The translations under genes and the position numbers were made by a program. The notes under the pieces are model-generated. The model did not search any database, was not told the DNA's origin, and saw only the letters and a program-made list of their open reading frames with translations. 64,000 nucleotides of DNA from assembly GCF_021295315.1 (NCBI RefSeq), contig NZ_JAIMJA010000015.1:58847-122846 (forward strand). Direction: 5' to 3'. How positions within the stretch are numbered: position 1 is the first letter of the stretch; each line of letters opens with the position of its first letter. This document shows positions 20,333 to 30,961 of the stretch, piece after piece. The DNA is from Motilimonas cestriensis. Lineage in GTDB: Bacteria; Pseudomonadota; Gammaproteobacteria; Enterobacterales; CBDFNC01.

Positions 20333-21127
20333 ATGGGACAGCTAGTTCAGATCCGTGATATGAGTTTTGCTCGAGAGCAGCGGATATTGTTCGATAACCT
20401 CAATTTGGATATCGCACAAGGTAAAATTACGGCCATTTTAGGTCCCAGTGGTATAGGTAAAACCACGTTGCTAAAATTAATCGGTGGGCAATTAACGCCA
20501 TCTTCGGGGGATATTTTATTTTCCGGTGAAAGTGTCTGTCGTGCTAAGCGCGCTCAGCTATATCAAATGCGGCGTAAAATGGGGTTATTATTTCAAAGTG
20601 GCGCCTTGTTCCCTGAGTTAACGGTGTTTGAGAATGTGGCATTTCCGCTTCGTGAACACACACAGCTGACAGAGCCTGTGTTACAAACGTTAGTTAGAAT
20701 GAAGTTGGAATCGGTTGGTTTACGTGGTGCAGAGCAGTTAATGGCCACGGAACTCTCTGGTGGTATGGGGCGGCGAGTTGCGTTAGCAAGGGCAACAGCG
20801 CTTGATCCTGAGCTAATGATGTATGATGAGCCGTTTGCAGGGCAAGACCCGATTTCTATGGGCGTGTTGTTAAAACTGATCCGTGATTTAAACCAAAGCT
20901 TAGGGCTAACTTCTATCGTAGTTAGCCATGATGTGACAGAGGTTCTCGAAATTGCCGATTATGTTTACGTGTTGGCGGATAAAACGATTATTGCCCAAGG
21001 AACGGCTGACGGGATTAAGTCTAATCAAGACCCTAGACTGGTTCAATTTATTAATGGATTGCCCAACGGGCCAGTGCCGTTCCATTATCCCGCGAGCGAT
21101 TTTTTAAAGGATTTAGCAGCGCAGTGA
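20333..21127 (+). CDS. mlaF: MlaF, lipid-asymmetry ABC ATPase
   Basis: MlaF is the ATPase of the MlaFEDB inner-membrane complex that maintains outer-membrane lipid asymmetry. The 264-residue product has Walker [10 protein letters not shown], the signature ELSGGMGRR and Walker [14 protein letters not shown]. The ATG at 20333 ([10 protein letters not shown]) is preferred to an in-frame GTG at 20321 because it matches the family and AAGGTG precedes it. Its last codons overlap the mlaE GTG. Confidence 0.95.
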   Translation: MGQLVQIRDMSFAREQRILFDNLNLDIAQGKITAILGPSGIGKTTLLKLIGGQLTPSSGDILFSGESVCRAKRAQLYQMRRKMGLLFQSGALFPELTVFENVAFPLREHTQLTEPVLQTLVRMKLESVGLRGAEQLMATELSGGMGRRVALARATALDPELMMYDEPFAGQDPISMGVLLKLIRDLNQSLGLTSIVVSHDVTEVLEIADYVYVLADKTIIAQGTADGIKSNQDPRLVQFINGLPNGPVPFHYPASDFLKDLAAQ

Positions 21128-21897
21128 TTAATCAAATTCAACGAATAGGGGAACGAAGCATTAACTTTGTGACCCGCCTTGGTGTCGCAGGATTAATGCT
21201 CGTGAATGCATTATTCAGTCAACCAAATTGGAAGTTTTTACGTTTAGTGGGGCTGCAAGTTTACAATTTAGGCGTACTCTCGCTGCCTATTATTTTGGTC
21301 GCCGGGTTATTTATCGGCATGGTCTTAGGCCTACAAGGCTATAATGTGCTAGTTAGTTATGGCGCAGAGCAAAGTCTGGGTACGATGGTCGCGTTATCTT
21401 TATTACGTGAACTGGGGCCGGTGGTGACGGCATTGTTATTTGCCGGTCGTGCAGGCTCGGCATTAACCGCTGAGGTTGGGCTAATGAAGGCCACTGAGCA
21501 AATCTCGAGTATGGAGATGATGGCGGTAGATCCTTTTAAACGCATTATTGCCCCGCGCTTTTGGGCTGGCGTGTTATCAATGCCTGTGCTGGCTTTTATG
21601 TTCTCCATGATAGCTATATGGGGCGGCAGTTTTGTTGGGGTTGATTGGAAAGGTATAGATAGCGGTGGCTTTTGGTCGGTAATGCAAGCCAGTGTCGATA
21701 TTCACCAAGATATTTTTTACGGTTTTATTAAAAGTACGGTGTTTGCTTTTGTTATTGTATGGGTGGCCTTGTACAACGGCTATTATGCTAAGCCTTCGTC
21801 TGCTGGTATCAGTGAGGCGACAACGCGAACCGTGGTAAATGCGTCTTTAATGGTGTTGGCGCTTGATTTTATATTAACCATTTTGATGTATGGTTAA
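21124..21897 (+). CDS. mlaE: MlaE, lipid-asymmetry ABC permease
   Basis: MlaE is the permease of the Mla phospholipid transporter. The 257-residue protein has about five to six hydrophobic segments and the family blocks [20 protein letters not shown] and [13 protein letters not shown]. The GTG start overlaps the mlaF stop by four bases (GTGA), a coupling typical of this operon. Confidence 0.95.
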   Translation: MINQIQRIGERSINFVTRLGVAGLMLVNALFSQPNWKFLRLVGLQVYNLGVLSLPIILVAGLFIGMVLGLQGYNVLVSYGAEQSLGTMVALSLLRELGPVVTALLFAGRAGSALTAEVGLMKATEQISSMEMMAVDPFKRIIAPRFWAGVLSMPVLAFMFSMIAIWGGSFVGVDWKGIDSGGFWSVMQASVDIHQDIFYGFIKSTVFAFVIVWVALYNGYYAKPSSAGISEATTRTVVNASLMVLALDFILTILMYG

Positions 21898-21912
21898 GCT
21901 TAGGAAACAAAA

Positions 21913-22389
21913 ATGACAGAGAAAAAATTACATTTAGCAGTGGGGAGCTTTGTTTTAGCGGGCTGTTTTGCTTTAGTTTTATTAGTCGTGCAAGTTGCTG
22001 GATTTTCCTTTACTCAAGACCAAGGCTCTTATACCTTGAAGGCGAAGTTCGACAATATTGGCGGATTAAAGGTTCGCTCACCGGTTAAGTTAGGTGGCGT
22101 TGTGGTTGGGCGTGTTGAAGCGATCTCCCTTGATGCCAAAAGTTATACTCCGGTTGTGACCTTAAGAATGGACCAGCAATATGGCTTTTATCCAGAAACC
22201 AGCTCTCTTTCGATTTTGACCGCGGGGCTATTGGGTGAGCAATTTATCGGTTTGCGTCCTGGCTTTATGGATGACGATATTGAGTTACTCGGCGAAGGGG
22301 ATTTTATTGATGACACTAAATCTGCTTTGGTACTCGAAGATTTGATCGGACAGTTTTTATTTTCAATTCAAGATAACAGTAAGGAATAA
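21913..22389 (+). CDS. mlaD: MlaD, MCE-domain lipid-binding protein
   Basis: MlaD forms the periplasmic hexameric MCE ring of the Mla complex. The 158-residue protein has an N-terminal membrane helix (about residues 8-27) and a single MCE domain containing GGLKVRSPVKLGGVVVGRV and the hydrophobic ILTAGLLGEQ loop. It starts 15 bp after mlaE and stops 3 bp before mlaC. Confidence 0.95.
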   Translation: MTEKKLHLAVGSFVLAGCFALVLLVVQVAGFSFTQDQGSYTLKAKFDNIGGLKVRSPVKLGGVVVGRVEAISLDAKSYTPVVTLRMDQQYGFYPETSSLSILTAGLLGEQFIGLRPGFMDDDIELLGEGDFIDDTKSALVLEDLIGQFLFSIQDNSKE

Positions 22390-22392
22390 AAC

Positions 22393-23013
22393 ATGTTATT
22401 GCGCTTTTTGTTGCCATTATGTTTACTGCTTTCTACCAATATGGCGATCGCTGCTAGCCTGAAAGAATACCAAGATCCTTATCAACTAATCGAAGAAGTA
22501 GCGGGTAAAGCTTTTGCTCGGGTCAAACATGAAAAAGCTTTAATGGAAAAAGATCCCGCTCATGCTGAGGATATTGTCCGAGAAGAGTTACTATTTTATG
22601 TTGATTCAAAGTATTCGGCTTATAAAGTCGTCGGGCCGGAACTGAGAAATACCACGCCAGAGCAAAGGGAAAACTTTGTCGCTGCATTTAAAGAGCACAT
22701 GGTAAAAACCTACTCAACGGTTCTGTTTAAATATGATCAACAAGTTTTACAATTTGATGCAAGAGAGTCGTTTGCCGGTAAGAAAATAGTGACCGTGCCG
22801 GTGCGCTTTGTGCAAGCGGGCTCACCAGACATCAATGTGTCATTTAAGCTACGTTTAGACAAAAGCACTCAATCATGGCGGGTGTTTGATGTAATTGCTG
22901 AAGGCGTAAGTTTATTATCAACTAAGCAATCTGAGTTAGGTAGTTTGATTCGTAAAGATGGTATTGACAGTGTGACTGCGCAACTCATCGCCAAAAGTAA
23001 TGAAAATAAATAG
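22393..23013 (+). CDS. mlaC: MlaC, periplasmic phospholipid carrier
   Basis: MlaC shuttles phospholipid between the MlaA-porin complex and MlaFEDB. The 206-residue precursor has a signal peptide ending near NMAIAA (about residue 20) and the MlaC/Ttg2D fold. mlaB begins immediately after its stop codon. The partner mlaA is not in the window. Confidence 0.94.
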   Translation: MLLRFLLPLCLLLSTNMAIAASLKEYQDPYQLIEEVAGKAFARVKHEKALMEKDPAHAEDIVREELLFYVDSKYSAYKVVGPELRNTTPEQRENFVAAFKEHMVKTYSTVLFKYDQQVLQFDARESFAGKKIVTVPVRFVQAGSPDINVSFKLRLDKSTQSWRVFDVIAEGVSLLSTKQSELGSLIRKDGIDSVTAQLIAKSNENK

Positions 23014-23274
23014 ATGCTAGATTTCACACTAAAACAGCAAATCCTTTCTATTACTGGAGCCTTGGTCACCGAGCAAGTGGCCGGACAGGCTCCGAGTATC
23101 TTAACTGATTTTGATAAAATAGATCTTGCCGGTGTCAGTGAATTTGACTCTGCAGGCTTAGCTTGGTTAGTCACGTTTTATGCCCCCCTTGGCTGTGAAT
23201 TTATCAATTTACCTTCAAGTTTACGCAAGCTTGCTGATTTATATGGATTAACCCCCTTGTTTGAACCTTCGTAA
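23014..23274 (+). CDS. mlaB: MlaB, STAS-domain subunit of Mla complex
   Basis: This is an 86-residue STAS-domain protein that binds and stabilises MlaF. The anti-sigma-antagonist-like motif is seen in EFDSAGLAWLV. Its ATG follows the mlaC stop with no gap, completing the mlaFEDCB operon. The 172-bp gap after it (23275-23446) contains a weak 7-bp inverted repeat (23289-23320) and no gene that I can see. Confidence 0.92.
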   Translation: MLDFTLKQQILSITGALVTEQVAGQAPSILTDFDKIDLAGVSEFDSAGLAWLVTFYAPLGCEFINLPSSLRKLADLYGLTPLFEPS

Positions 23275-23446
23275 GGTGCCGATAAAAGCGTGATTGTTAA
23301 CAAAAACCAGAATAATCACGCGTTAGCGGTTTAACTTAGACGCAATTGGTGATAAAACAGCTGACTTTTATGGCCTGTCAGACTGATCTCTGCCGTCAGC
23401 GAGCCAAAGTTTCACGTATTTTTCTTAATAAAAGTAGGATTTTACT

Positions 23447-23704
23447 ATGGATCCAAAAGAAATAGAGGCGAAGTTATTAGCCGCACTGCCACTAGAGGCA
23501 TGTTATGTCAAAGGTGAGGGCAGTCACTTTCAAGTGATCGCTGTTTCTGACATGTTTGAAGACATGAGTCGCGTAAAAAAACAGCAAACCATCTACGCTC
23601 CCTTGATGGAAGAAATTGCTGCAAACACGATCCATGCTTTGAGCATTAAAGCTTTTACGCCGCAGCAATGGCAAAAAGAAAAAATATTTAATCAGCCGTC
23701 CTGA
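23447..23704 (+). CDS. ibaG: IbaG, BolA-family protein
   Basis: This 85-residue BolA-like protein has the signature VSDMFEDMSRVKKQQTIY region and the conserved HALSIKAFTPQQW tail. BolA-family members interact with monothiol glutaredoxins and [2Fe-2S] clusters; IbaG is linked to acid stress in E. coli. It precedes murA by 12 bp, the usual arrangement after the mla operon. Confidence 0.93.
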   Translation: MDPKEIEAKLLAALPLEACYVKGEGSHFQVIAVSDMFEDMSRVKKQQTIYAPLMEEIAANTIHALSIKAFTPQQWQKEKIFNQPS

Positions 23705-23716
23705 ATCGAGGTATGA

Positions 23717-24970
<1,254 letters not shown>

Positions 24971-24988
24971 CATCGCGCTTTAAACATT

Positions 24989-25016
24989 AAAACGGCCGCT
25001 TAATTGCGGCCGTTTT
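24989..25016. terminator. Terminator after murA
   Basis: An 11-bp perfect stem (24989-24999 with 25006-25016), including the core CGGCCGC, has a 6-base loop and is followed on the plus strand by a run of seven T residues in all. The minus side also has a short T tract and may terminate degS. Confidence 0.88.
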
Positions 25017-25041
25017 TTTATCGTGCTGAAAAATGTACATT

Positions 25042-26133
25042 TTATTCTTTCAGCTGCAGTTCATCGTAGTCTGCGACCTCGATAGCCAATTCAATTTCTT
25101 TCCCTTCCCTTAACAGCTTAACTTTTACTTCCTCGCCCGGGCGTACTTCTGCCACCCGATCTAATACGTCCGTAACGCCCGTAACAGGCATTTGATTAAT
25201 GGCAAGCATCACATCTGACGCTTTTACACCCGCTAAACTTGCTGGCCCACCGTCCATTACACCTGTGATCATAATGCCTTTTTGTGCTTCTAGGCCCCAC
25301 AGTTTTGCCATCAAAGGGTTAACAGGGCCCCCGATCACCCCAATTGAGCCTCGGATAACTCGACCATCACGGATCAAGTTGTCCATGATCCTTTCGGCTA
25401 ATAAATAAGGCACGGCAAAGCTAATACCATAACTGTCTAAAGTCTGTGTTACGTGGAATGCAGAGGTATTAATACCCACCATTTCACCACGACTGTTGAT
25501 TAAGGCTCCACCTGAATTACCTCGATTGATAGCGGCATCGGTTTGTAAAAAGTCTTGTCGTCCTGTAGAGCTAATGCCAGTGCGACCGGTGGCGCTTATG
25601 ATCCCCTGAGTCACTGTTTGACCGATGTTGTAGGGATTGCCAATGGCTAGTACCACATCGCCGACTTTGGGTGAATAAGTTGGGTTTTGCGGGATCACGG
25701 GCAAGTTTTCAGCTTCTATTTGCAGCACCGCTAAGTCGGTGATGGCATCACTGCCAATCATTTGAGCGGTGAGTAAGCGACCATCTTGCAAGGCAACCAG
25801 TACTTGATCTGCTTTTTCAACCACGTGCATGTTGGTTAAGATATAGCCTTTGTCACTCATGATAATGCCAGAGCCAAGGCCGGTAGGTCTAAGTTCAGGC
25901 TGGCTATTGATATTAGACCGCTGATAATCCTGAGAGTAGATGTTAACGACAGCGGGGGCCGCTCTACGTACTGCGCTGCTGTAACTCTCGACTTGTCTGC
26001 TGTAAGTTTCAATTTGCTCCGCAAATGGCAATTCATGATTATTGCGCAGTGGCGGGAAAAAAATAAGTAGAAACACAGCGATCAGTAAACCAATGCTAAT
26101 GGACTTTATTAAATAGCTGAGAACAGAAGGCAT
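25042..26133 (-). CDS. degS: DegS, inner-membrane serine protease
   Basis: DegS senses unfolded outer-membrane proteins and starts the cleavage of RseA that releases sigma-E. The 363-residue product has one N-terminal membrane anchor (about residues 9-26), a trypsin-like domain with His in TNMHVV, Asp in ITDLAVL and Ser in NRGNSGGAL, and a single PDZ domain at the C-terminus. It lies 94 bp downstream of degQ with a terminator between them. Confidence 0.95.
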   Translation of the reverse strand: MPSVLSYLIKSISIGLLIAVFLLIFFPPLRNNHELPFAEQIETYSRQVESYSSAVRRAAPAVVNIYSQDYQRSNINSQPELRPTGLGSGIIMSDKGYILTNMHVVEKADQVLVALQDGRLLTAQMIGSDAITDLAVLQIEAENLPVIPQNPTYSPKVGDVVLAIGNPYNIGQTVTQGIISATGRTGISSTGRQDFLQTDAAINRGNSGGALINSRGEMVGINTSAFHVTQTLDSYGISFAVPYLLAERIMDNLIRDGRVIRGSIGVIGGPVNPLMAKLWGLEAQKGIMITGVMDGGPASLAGVKASDVMLAINQMPVTGVTDVLDRVAEVRPGEEVKVKLLREGKEIELAIEVADYDELQLKE

Positions 26134-26187
26134 TTTTAGTATTTACGTTAGGATAAAGATGCAGAATAACAAAAATGTAGCAAAAAA

Positions 26188-26210
26188 AAACGCCCACGTT
26201 GCGGGCGTTT
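26188..26210 (-). terminator. Terminator after degQ
   Basis: An 8-bp stem (AAACGCCC at 26188-26195 with 26203-26210) has a 7-base loop. Read on the minus strand it is followed by a run of nine T residues, so it terminates degQ and separates it from degS. Confidence 0.85.
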
Positions 26211-26227
26211 GCTGAAAGTTACGCTAT

Positions 26228-27589
26228 TTAGCGGATCACACGATATAAAGAAGCGTTGCCGCGCTTGATGTTGAGGGCAAGAACGGACGGCTTATCTTCG
26301 ATAATCTTACGTAAGTCAGCCATATCTTTGGTGCGTAAACGGTTAATGCCGACAATCACATCGCCTTCTTCCAAGCCTGCTAACGCAGCGGGAGAGTTAG
26401 GGAGCACTTTGCTGATTAAGACACCTTGAACTTTATCTTTTGGATCGGTGCTACTTAAAGTTGCGCCTTCTAGCGCTGGGTGCAATGAATTAGCGGCGAT
26501 ATTGGAATCTTTGGCTTCTTGCAAAGTTACTTTGAAATCTTGTTCTTTGCCGTCGCGCACTAAAGTTAACGTGATCTCTTTGCCTGCGCCTAAGGTGGCG
26601 ACTTTAGCGCGAAGTTCATTAAATGAACGGATTTTTTGTTGGTTGAGTTTAATGATGATGTCACCCGCTTGCAGCCCTGCTTCTTCTGCCGCGGAGTCAG
26701 CCATGACTTGATTAACAAAAGCGCCATGTTGGGTGTCATAGCCAAATGCTTCTGCTAGTTCGGGGGTAAGCTCTCCCCCCGTAATGCCTAATAGACCTCG
26801 GCGAACCTCACCAAACTCTAAAATCTGTGCTGACAGGTTTTTCACCATGTTAACAGGGATAGCGAAGCCAATGCCTATGTTACCGCCATTGGGGCCTAAA
26901 ATAGCGGTATTAATGCCAATTAACTCGCCGCGCAGGTTAAGCAATGCACCGCCGGAGTTACCGCTATTAATTGCAGCATCGGTCTGGATGAAGTTTTCAT
27001 AGTTCTCAATGTTTAAGCCACTACGACCGAGTGCACTCACAATGCCTGAAGTGACCGTTTGACCTAAACCAAAAGGGTTACCAATGGCAATGGTAAAGTC
27101 ACCCACGCGTAGCTCATCAGAGTTGGCAAGCTTAATGGCAGTCAAGTTTTTGGCCTCTATCTGTAACAACGCGATATCGGTTTGCTGATCTTCACCAATT
27201 TTTTTTGCGGTGTATTCCTTACCGTTGTTTAGTGTGACTTTAATTTCATCAGCTTGATGGATCACATGATAGTTAGTAATCACATACCCTTTTTTGGCAT
27301 CGATAATAACGCCAGATCCTAACCCCCTAAACGGTTGTTTAGCTCCTTCAGCTAAAGCATCTGGACCGAAAAAGTGACGAAAAGGTTCTGGTATGCTTTG
27401 CCGTGAAACTTTGGTGCCTGCAACGGAAATATTGACTACCGCAGGGCTGACTTCTTCAAGTAACGGGGCAAGGCTGGGCAGTTCTTGTCCTTGTATCGCC
27501 ACCGGGTGAGCGGCCTGTGCTGATAAGCTACCAAAGGCTAAGGCAGTTGAAAGGGCAACAGCAGTAAAAATTGAAATCGGTTTTTTCAT
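26228..27589 (-). CDS. degQ: DegQ/DegP-family periplasmic serine protease
   Basis: This is a 453-residue HtrA-family protease and chaperone. It has a signal peptide (about residues 1-26, ending in AQA), a trypsin-like domain with His in TNYHVI, Asp in QTDIALL and Ser in NSGNSGGAL, and two PDZ domains. Length and proximity to degS point to DegQ rather than DegP, though naming within the family is partly conventional. The ATG at 27589 (MKKPISIF) is chosen because it gives the signal peptide directly and AGGAG lies 10 bases upstream. Confidence 0.93.
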   Translation of the reverse strand: MKKPISIFTAVALSTALAFGSLSAQAAHPVAIQGQELPSLAPLLEEVSPAVVNISVAGTKVSRQSIPEPFRHFFGPDALAEGAKQPFRGLGSGVIIDAKKGYVITNYHVIHQADEIKVTLNNGKEYTAKKIGEDQQTDIALLQIEAKNLTAIKLANSDELRVGDFTIAIGNPFGLGQTVTSGIVSALGRSGLNIENYENFIQTDAAINSGNSGGALLNLRGELIGINTAILGPNGGNIGIGFAIPVNMVKNLSAQILEFGEVRRGLLGITGGELTPELAEAFGYDTQHGAFVNQVMADSAAEEAGLQAGDIIIKLNQQKIRSFNELRAKVATLGAGKEITLTLVRDGKEQDFKVTLQEAKDSNIAANSLHPALEGATLSSTDPKDKVQGVLISKVLPNSPAALAGLEEGDVIVGINRLRTKDMADLRKIIEDKPSVLALNIKRGNASLYRVIR

Positions 27590-27712
27590 CTCGCTTGCTC
27601 TCCTAGAGTCAAAGTTACTCAATTTATACCTTTAATAGAGTCTAAAATTAACAACCTGTTCAGTTCTTTACAGTACTTTACCCAAGTTGACATTGCTTCA
27701 CGCAAGGCACTT

Positions 27713-28279
27713 TTAAGGCACTTTTTCAGGCGACTTCTGTGTTATTTCCTCAACTTGACTAGGGTCTGTTTGGTTTTTTTCAAGATTAGCCGCGGTGGTA
27801 TTTTCGATATCAGCGTTATCCGAATGTTGAGCAGATGTGTCACCTTCCTGTGCGTTTAGTTCAGTGGCTTTTGTTTCAAGTTCGTGGATGTCATTTGAGG
27901 TAGTGTCATCGACGCGTTTGTTACGTCTAAAAATTGAAATATTACGGTTAGCTTCTGCTTCAGGTAGCAGCTGTTCGGATTGCTGTGCCATATATTGATA
28001 TAAGGTTTGATATTGGTTCGCGATGCTGTCCATTAAATCGGCTGTTTTAGCAAAGTGGGTCGATACTTGTTGCTGATATTTGCTTTGGTCGTTCGTTTGT
28101 TGTTTTATTTGCGCTTGGCATTTTTCCAATTGATGTTGGTAGTCATTCATTTTTTGTTGCTGGGAAGTAACCTGTTTTTCAAATTGGGCGGCTTGTTTAT
28201 TACTCGGGAAGCGACGGCCAATCATAAAGCCAATAATAAGGGCGAAAATAAAAGTACTGATTAATGTAATTTCTGTCAT
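27713..28279 (-). CDS. zapG: ZapG/YhcB, DUF1043 envelope protein
   Basis: This is a 188-residue protein with an N-terminal membrane helix (about residues 3-20), the GRRFPSNKQ motif typical of YhcB and a coiled-coil region (about 30-90). YhcB/ZapG in E. coli links cell division and envelope growth. The family is usually about 130 residues; here an extra acidic, glutamine- and threonine-rich tail of about 55 residues is present. GGAG precedes the ATG. It is divergent from zapE. Confidence 0.88.
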   Translation of the reverse strand: MTEITLISTFIFALIIGFMIGRRFPSNKQAAQFEKQVTSQQQKMNDYQHQLEKCQAQIKQQTNDQSKYQQQVSTHFAKTADLMDSIANQYQTLYQYMAQQSEQLLPEAEANRNISIFRRNKRVDDTTSNDIHELETKATELNAQEGDTSAQHSDNADIENTTAANLEKNQTDPSQVEEITQKSPEKVP

Positions 28280-28359
28280 ATCTACTCCAACTCACTGAAA
28301 ATACGTTTACACCATTGATATACCACAAAGCGCACGACATGGATCTTAACGTGACTTGA

Positions 28360-28402
28360 GTATATACCCAATCAAGCATCTCCAGGCTGATTGGGTATAT
28401 AC
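28360..28402. repeat. 15-bp perfect inverted repeat upstream of zapE
   Basis: The arms GTATATACCCAATCA (28360-28374) and its exact complement (28388-28402) flank a 13-base spacer. The hairpin lies in the divergent zapG/zapE intergenic region. It has no T tract and faces the start of zapE, so it looks more like a regulatory or repeat element than a terminator. Confidence 0.7.
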
Positions 28403-28509
28403 AAAGCGACCTAAACTGTTGCAATATTGTGATCGAGCGGTTTGCAACCGATTACGATGCGAAGCGCAAGTTTATACCTGATGAACCTGTATGGATATTA
28501 ATAAAGCCT

Positions 28510-29616
28510 GTGACGCCATTACTCAAGTACCAAAGTGACTTAAAACAAGATGATTTCTTTTATGATGCCGCCCAAGAACAAGCTGTGTTCGCTCTTGAGC
28601 GCCTTTATCAAGATTTAATTAAGCCTACTCCGAGTGCTAAATCAGTGGGCTGGCTTGATAAGATTAAGCAAAAATTTCAGCCACCAGAGCCTGTTGAAAC
28701 CATTAAGGGTTTATATTTTTGGGGCGGAGTAGGGCGAGGTAAAACTTATTTAGTCGATACATTTTTTGATTGTTTACCCTTTTCGCAAAAAATGCGAGTG
28801 CACTTTCACCGCTTTATGCATCGCGTGCATCAAGAGCTGGGTTTATTAAAAAACCAAGAAGATCCTTTGCTTATTATTGCTGATAAGTTATCTGCTGAAG
28901 CAAGAGTGATTTGCTTTGACGAGTTTTTTGTTTCTGATATCACTGATGCCATGTTGTTGGGCACCTTGTTCGAGGCTTTGTTTGAGCGTGGCGTGGTGTT
29001 GGTGGCGACTTCAAACATTATTCCTGACGAGCTGTATCGTAATGGCTTACAGCGTGCTCGTTTTTTACCTGCGATTAAACTGATCAATGAAAACTGTGAA
29101 ATCGTCAACGTTGATAGCGGCATTGATTATCGTATGCGAACCTTAGAGCAGGCCGAAATCTACCACTCACCCCTTGATCAAAAAGCGGAAGAAAACCTCA
29201 ACCGCTATTTTCAGCAACTTTCCTGCGAACCAAGGCAATATGAACACCATATAGAAGTACTTAATCGTCAGATTCCGGTGCGAGCAGAGGCTGATAGTGT
29301 ACTGTTTATTGAGTTTTCTGCTTTATGTGTCAGCGCACGTAGTCAAGTTGACTACATTGAATTGTCGAAAATATATCACACCGTGTTATTGGCGAGTGTG
29401 ACCGTCATGGGCGGTGACAGTGATGATGCCGCGCGGCGCTTTATTGCCATGGTCGATGAGTTTTATGAGCGTCATGTCACTTTGATCATTTCCGCGGAAG
29501 TGGCCATGGATAAACTTTACCAAGGTGGTCGCTTGAGTTTTGAGTTTCAACGTTGCCTTTCTCGGTTACAAGAAATGCAAAGTACGGAATATTTGGCTCG
29601 AGAGCATCTGGCATAA
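28510..29616 (+). CDS. zapE: ZapE, AFG1-like division ATPase
   Basis: ZapE is a P-loop ATPase that acts on the Z ring under stress in E. coli. The product has the Walker A FWGGVGRGKTYL, the HFHRFMHRVH block and Walker B RVICFDEFFV. The GTG at 28510 gives 368 residues, close to the family length of about 375. An in-frame GTG at 28429 would add 27 residues with no family counterpart; neither has a strong ribosome binding site, so the start is uncertain. Confidence 0.92.
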   Translation: MTPLLKYQSDLKQDDFFYDAAQEQAVFALERLYQDLIKPTPSAKSVGWLDKIKQKFQPPEPVETIKGLYFWGGVGRGKTYLVDTFFDCLPFSQKMRVHFHRFMHRVHQELGLLKNQEDPLLIIADKLSAEARVICFDEFFVSDITDAMLLGTLFEALFERGVVLVATSNIIPDELYRNGLQRARFLPAIKLINENCEIVNVDSGIDYRMRTLEQAEIYHSPLDQKAEENLNRYFQQLSCEPRQYEHHIEVLNRQIPVRAEADSVLFIEFSALCVSARSQVDYIELSKIYHTVLLASVTVMGGDSDDAARRFIAMVDEFYERHVTLIISAEVAMDKLYQGGRLSFEFQRCLSRLQEMQSTEYLAREHLA

Positions 29617-29670
29617 ATATCTGTGGGCAAAATAGCAGCAAAAAAGGATGATTTCTAAAAAGCTTTTCCG

Positions 29671-29785
29671 TATAATCTTGCGACCCCCAGTTACAATCAC
29701 CAACTTTGGTGGATTTGTTGGCACCAAGTGTTCGTATTCGAAGGGGTACGAAGGTGGTATTTAATCGCTACTTTGAATTAAGTAG
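29671..29785 (+). promoter_or_regulatory. rplM promoter and structured leader
   Basis: A consensus -10 box TATAAT lies at 29671-29676, followed by a GC-rich discriminator (cgaccccc), typical of stringently controlled ribosomal promoters. I see no clear -35. The leader downstream contains a perfect 6-bp hairpin (CTACTT at 29768-29773, AAGTAG at 29780-29785) 40 bases before the start codon, and other pairing is possible upstream. In E. coli, L13 represses its own rplM-rpsI mRNA; a similar role for this leader is inference. Confidence 0.55.
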
Positions 29786-29824
29786 TCATTTCGTAACATT
29801 TTTTAATTTTTGGGTAAGAGTTTA

Positions 29825-30253
29825 ATGAAAACTTTTGTTGCAAAACCAGAGAGCGTTCAACGCGACTGGTATGTGGTAGATGCTGAAGGTAAAACTTTAG
29901 GTCGTTTAGCTACTGAAATCGCTTCTCGTTTACGCGGTAAGCATAAAGCAGAATACACTCCACACGTTGACACTGGTGATTACATCATCGTTGTAAACTG
30001 TGAGAAAATTGCCGTAACTGGTAATAAAGCTGCAGGTAAGATTTATCACTCTCACACTGGTTACCCAGGTGGTTTGAAATCTATCTCTTTCGAAAAGCTA
30101 ATCGAAAAAGCGCCAGAGCGTGTTATTCAATCAGCTGTTAAAGGTATGTTGCCAAAAGGCCCTCTAGGCCGTGCAATGTTCCGTAAATTGAAAGTTTACG
30201 CGGGTTCTGAGCATCAACATTCGGCTCAACAACCACAAGTTTTAGACATCTAA
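29825..30253 (+). CDS. rplM: Ribosomal protein L13
   Basis: L13 is a 50S subunit protein. The 142-residue product matches the E. coli protein in length and throughout its sequence, including [19 protein letters not shown] and the C-terminal AQQPQVLDI. The ATG at 29825 (MKTFVAKPE) is the conserved start; the in-frame start at 29810 is rejected. It is followed 16 bp later by rpsI, the universal pairing. Confidence 0.99.
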   Translation: MKTFVAKPESVQRDWYVVDAEGKTLGRLATEIASRLRGKHKAEYTPHVDTGDYIIVVNCEKIAVTGNKAAGKIYHSHTGYPGGLKSISFEKLIEKAPERVIQSAVKGMLPKGPLGRAMFRKLKVYAGSEHQHSAQQPQVLDI

Positions 30254-30269
30254 TACGGAATTCAGGCAA

Positions 30270-30659
30270 ATGGCAAATCAATACTACGGCACTGGTCGTC
30301 GCAAAAGCTCTACTGCTCGCGTTTTCCTAAAAGCGGGTAGCGGTAATCTAACTATCAACGATCGTACTCTTGAAGAGTTCTTCGGTCGTGAAACGTCTCG
30401 CATGGTTGTTAATCAACCTCTTGAGCTAGTTCAACTAACTGATAAGTTTGATATCAAAGTTACAGTTAAAGGTGGTGGTACTACTGGTCAAGCGGGTGCA
30501 ATCCGTCACGGTATCACTCGTGCACTTATGGAATACGACGAGACACTACGCGCTGAATTGCGTGCAGCTGGCTTCGTAACTCGTGATGCACGTAAAGTTG
30601 AACGTAAGAAAGTGGGTCTACACAAAGCGCGTAAGCGTCCACAATTCTCAAAACGTTAA
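30270..30659 (+). CDS. rpsI: Ribosomal protein S9
   Basis: S9 is a 30S subunit protein whose C-terminal tail reaches the P-site tRNA. The 129-residue product has [15 protein letters not shown] at the N-terminus and the conserved C-terminus [11 protein letters not shown]. It is cotranscribed with rplM and is followed by an intrinsic terminator. Confidence 0.99.
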   Translation: MANQYYGTGRRKSSTARVFLKAGSGNLTINDRTLEEFFGRETSRMVVNQPLELVQLTDKFDIKVTVKGGGTTGQAGAIRHGITRALMEYDETLRAELRAAGFVTRDARKVERKKVGLHKARKRPQFSKR

Positions 30660-30679
30660 TTTTCGTTTATCGAGTATGC

Positions 30680-30703
30680 AAAACCCGGCTTATGTCGGGT
30701 TTT
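30680..30703 (+). terminator. Terminator after rpsI
   Basis: An 8-bp stem (AAAACCCG at 30680-30687 with 30696-30703) with an 8-base loop is followed by a run of T residues, 20 bp after the rpsI stop. Confidence 0.88.
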
Positions 30704-30810
30704 TTTGTTTTAGGGTGATTGATCTTTCTGGCTGCTATTTCGTTAAATTGTAAACAAACGTGGCAAGTCTCAGAATTGGATGCTGAAAAAATGTTAAAGA
30801 CATTATCAGC

Positions 30811-30839
30811 TTGTCAAATTGCGCCTATTTCTTTAGAAT
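30811..30839 (+). promoter_or_regulatory. Candidate sigma-70 promoter of petABC
   Basis: TTGTCA (30811-30816) and TAGAAT (30834-30839) are 17 bp apart, a near-consensus promoter, placing the start of transcription near 30846 with a 5' leader of about 115 bases before petA. The rest of the 302-bp region between rpsI and petA holds the rpsI terminator and no gene I can see. Confidence 0.65.
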
Positions 30840-30961
30840 TCACACGATTTTTCTGTGACAATTGTACCGACCCCGTAATGCAGAAATCTGCTTAAACGCT
30901 AGAATTGATTTACCGCAAGGGAAATAATAATAATCGCGGAGTCCGTAGGGAGAGTTTTTGG

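Noticed and set aside
28429..28509. 27-residue N-terminal extension of ZapE
   Set aside because: The extra residues do not match the family and have no ribosome binding site; the GTG at 28510 gives the usual length.
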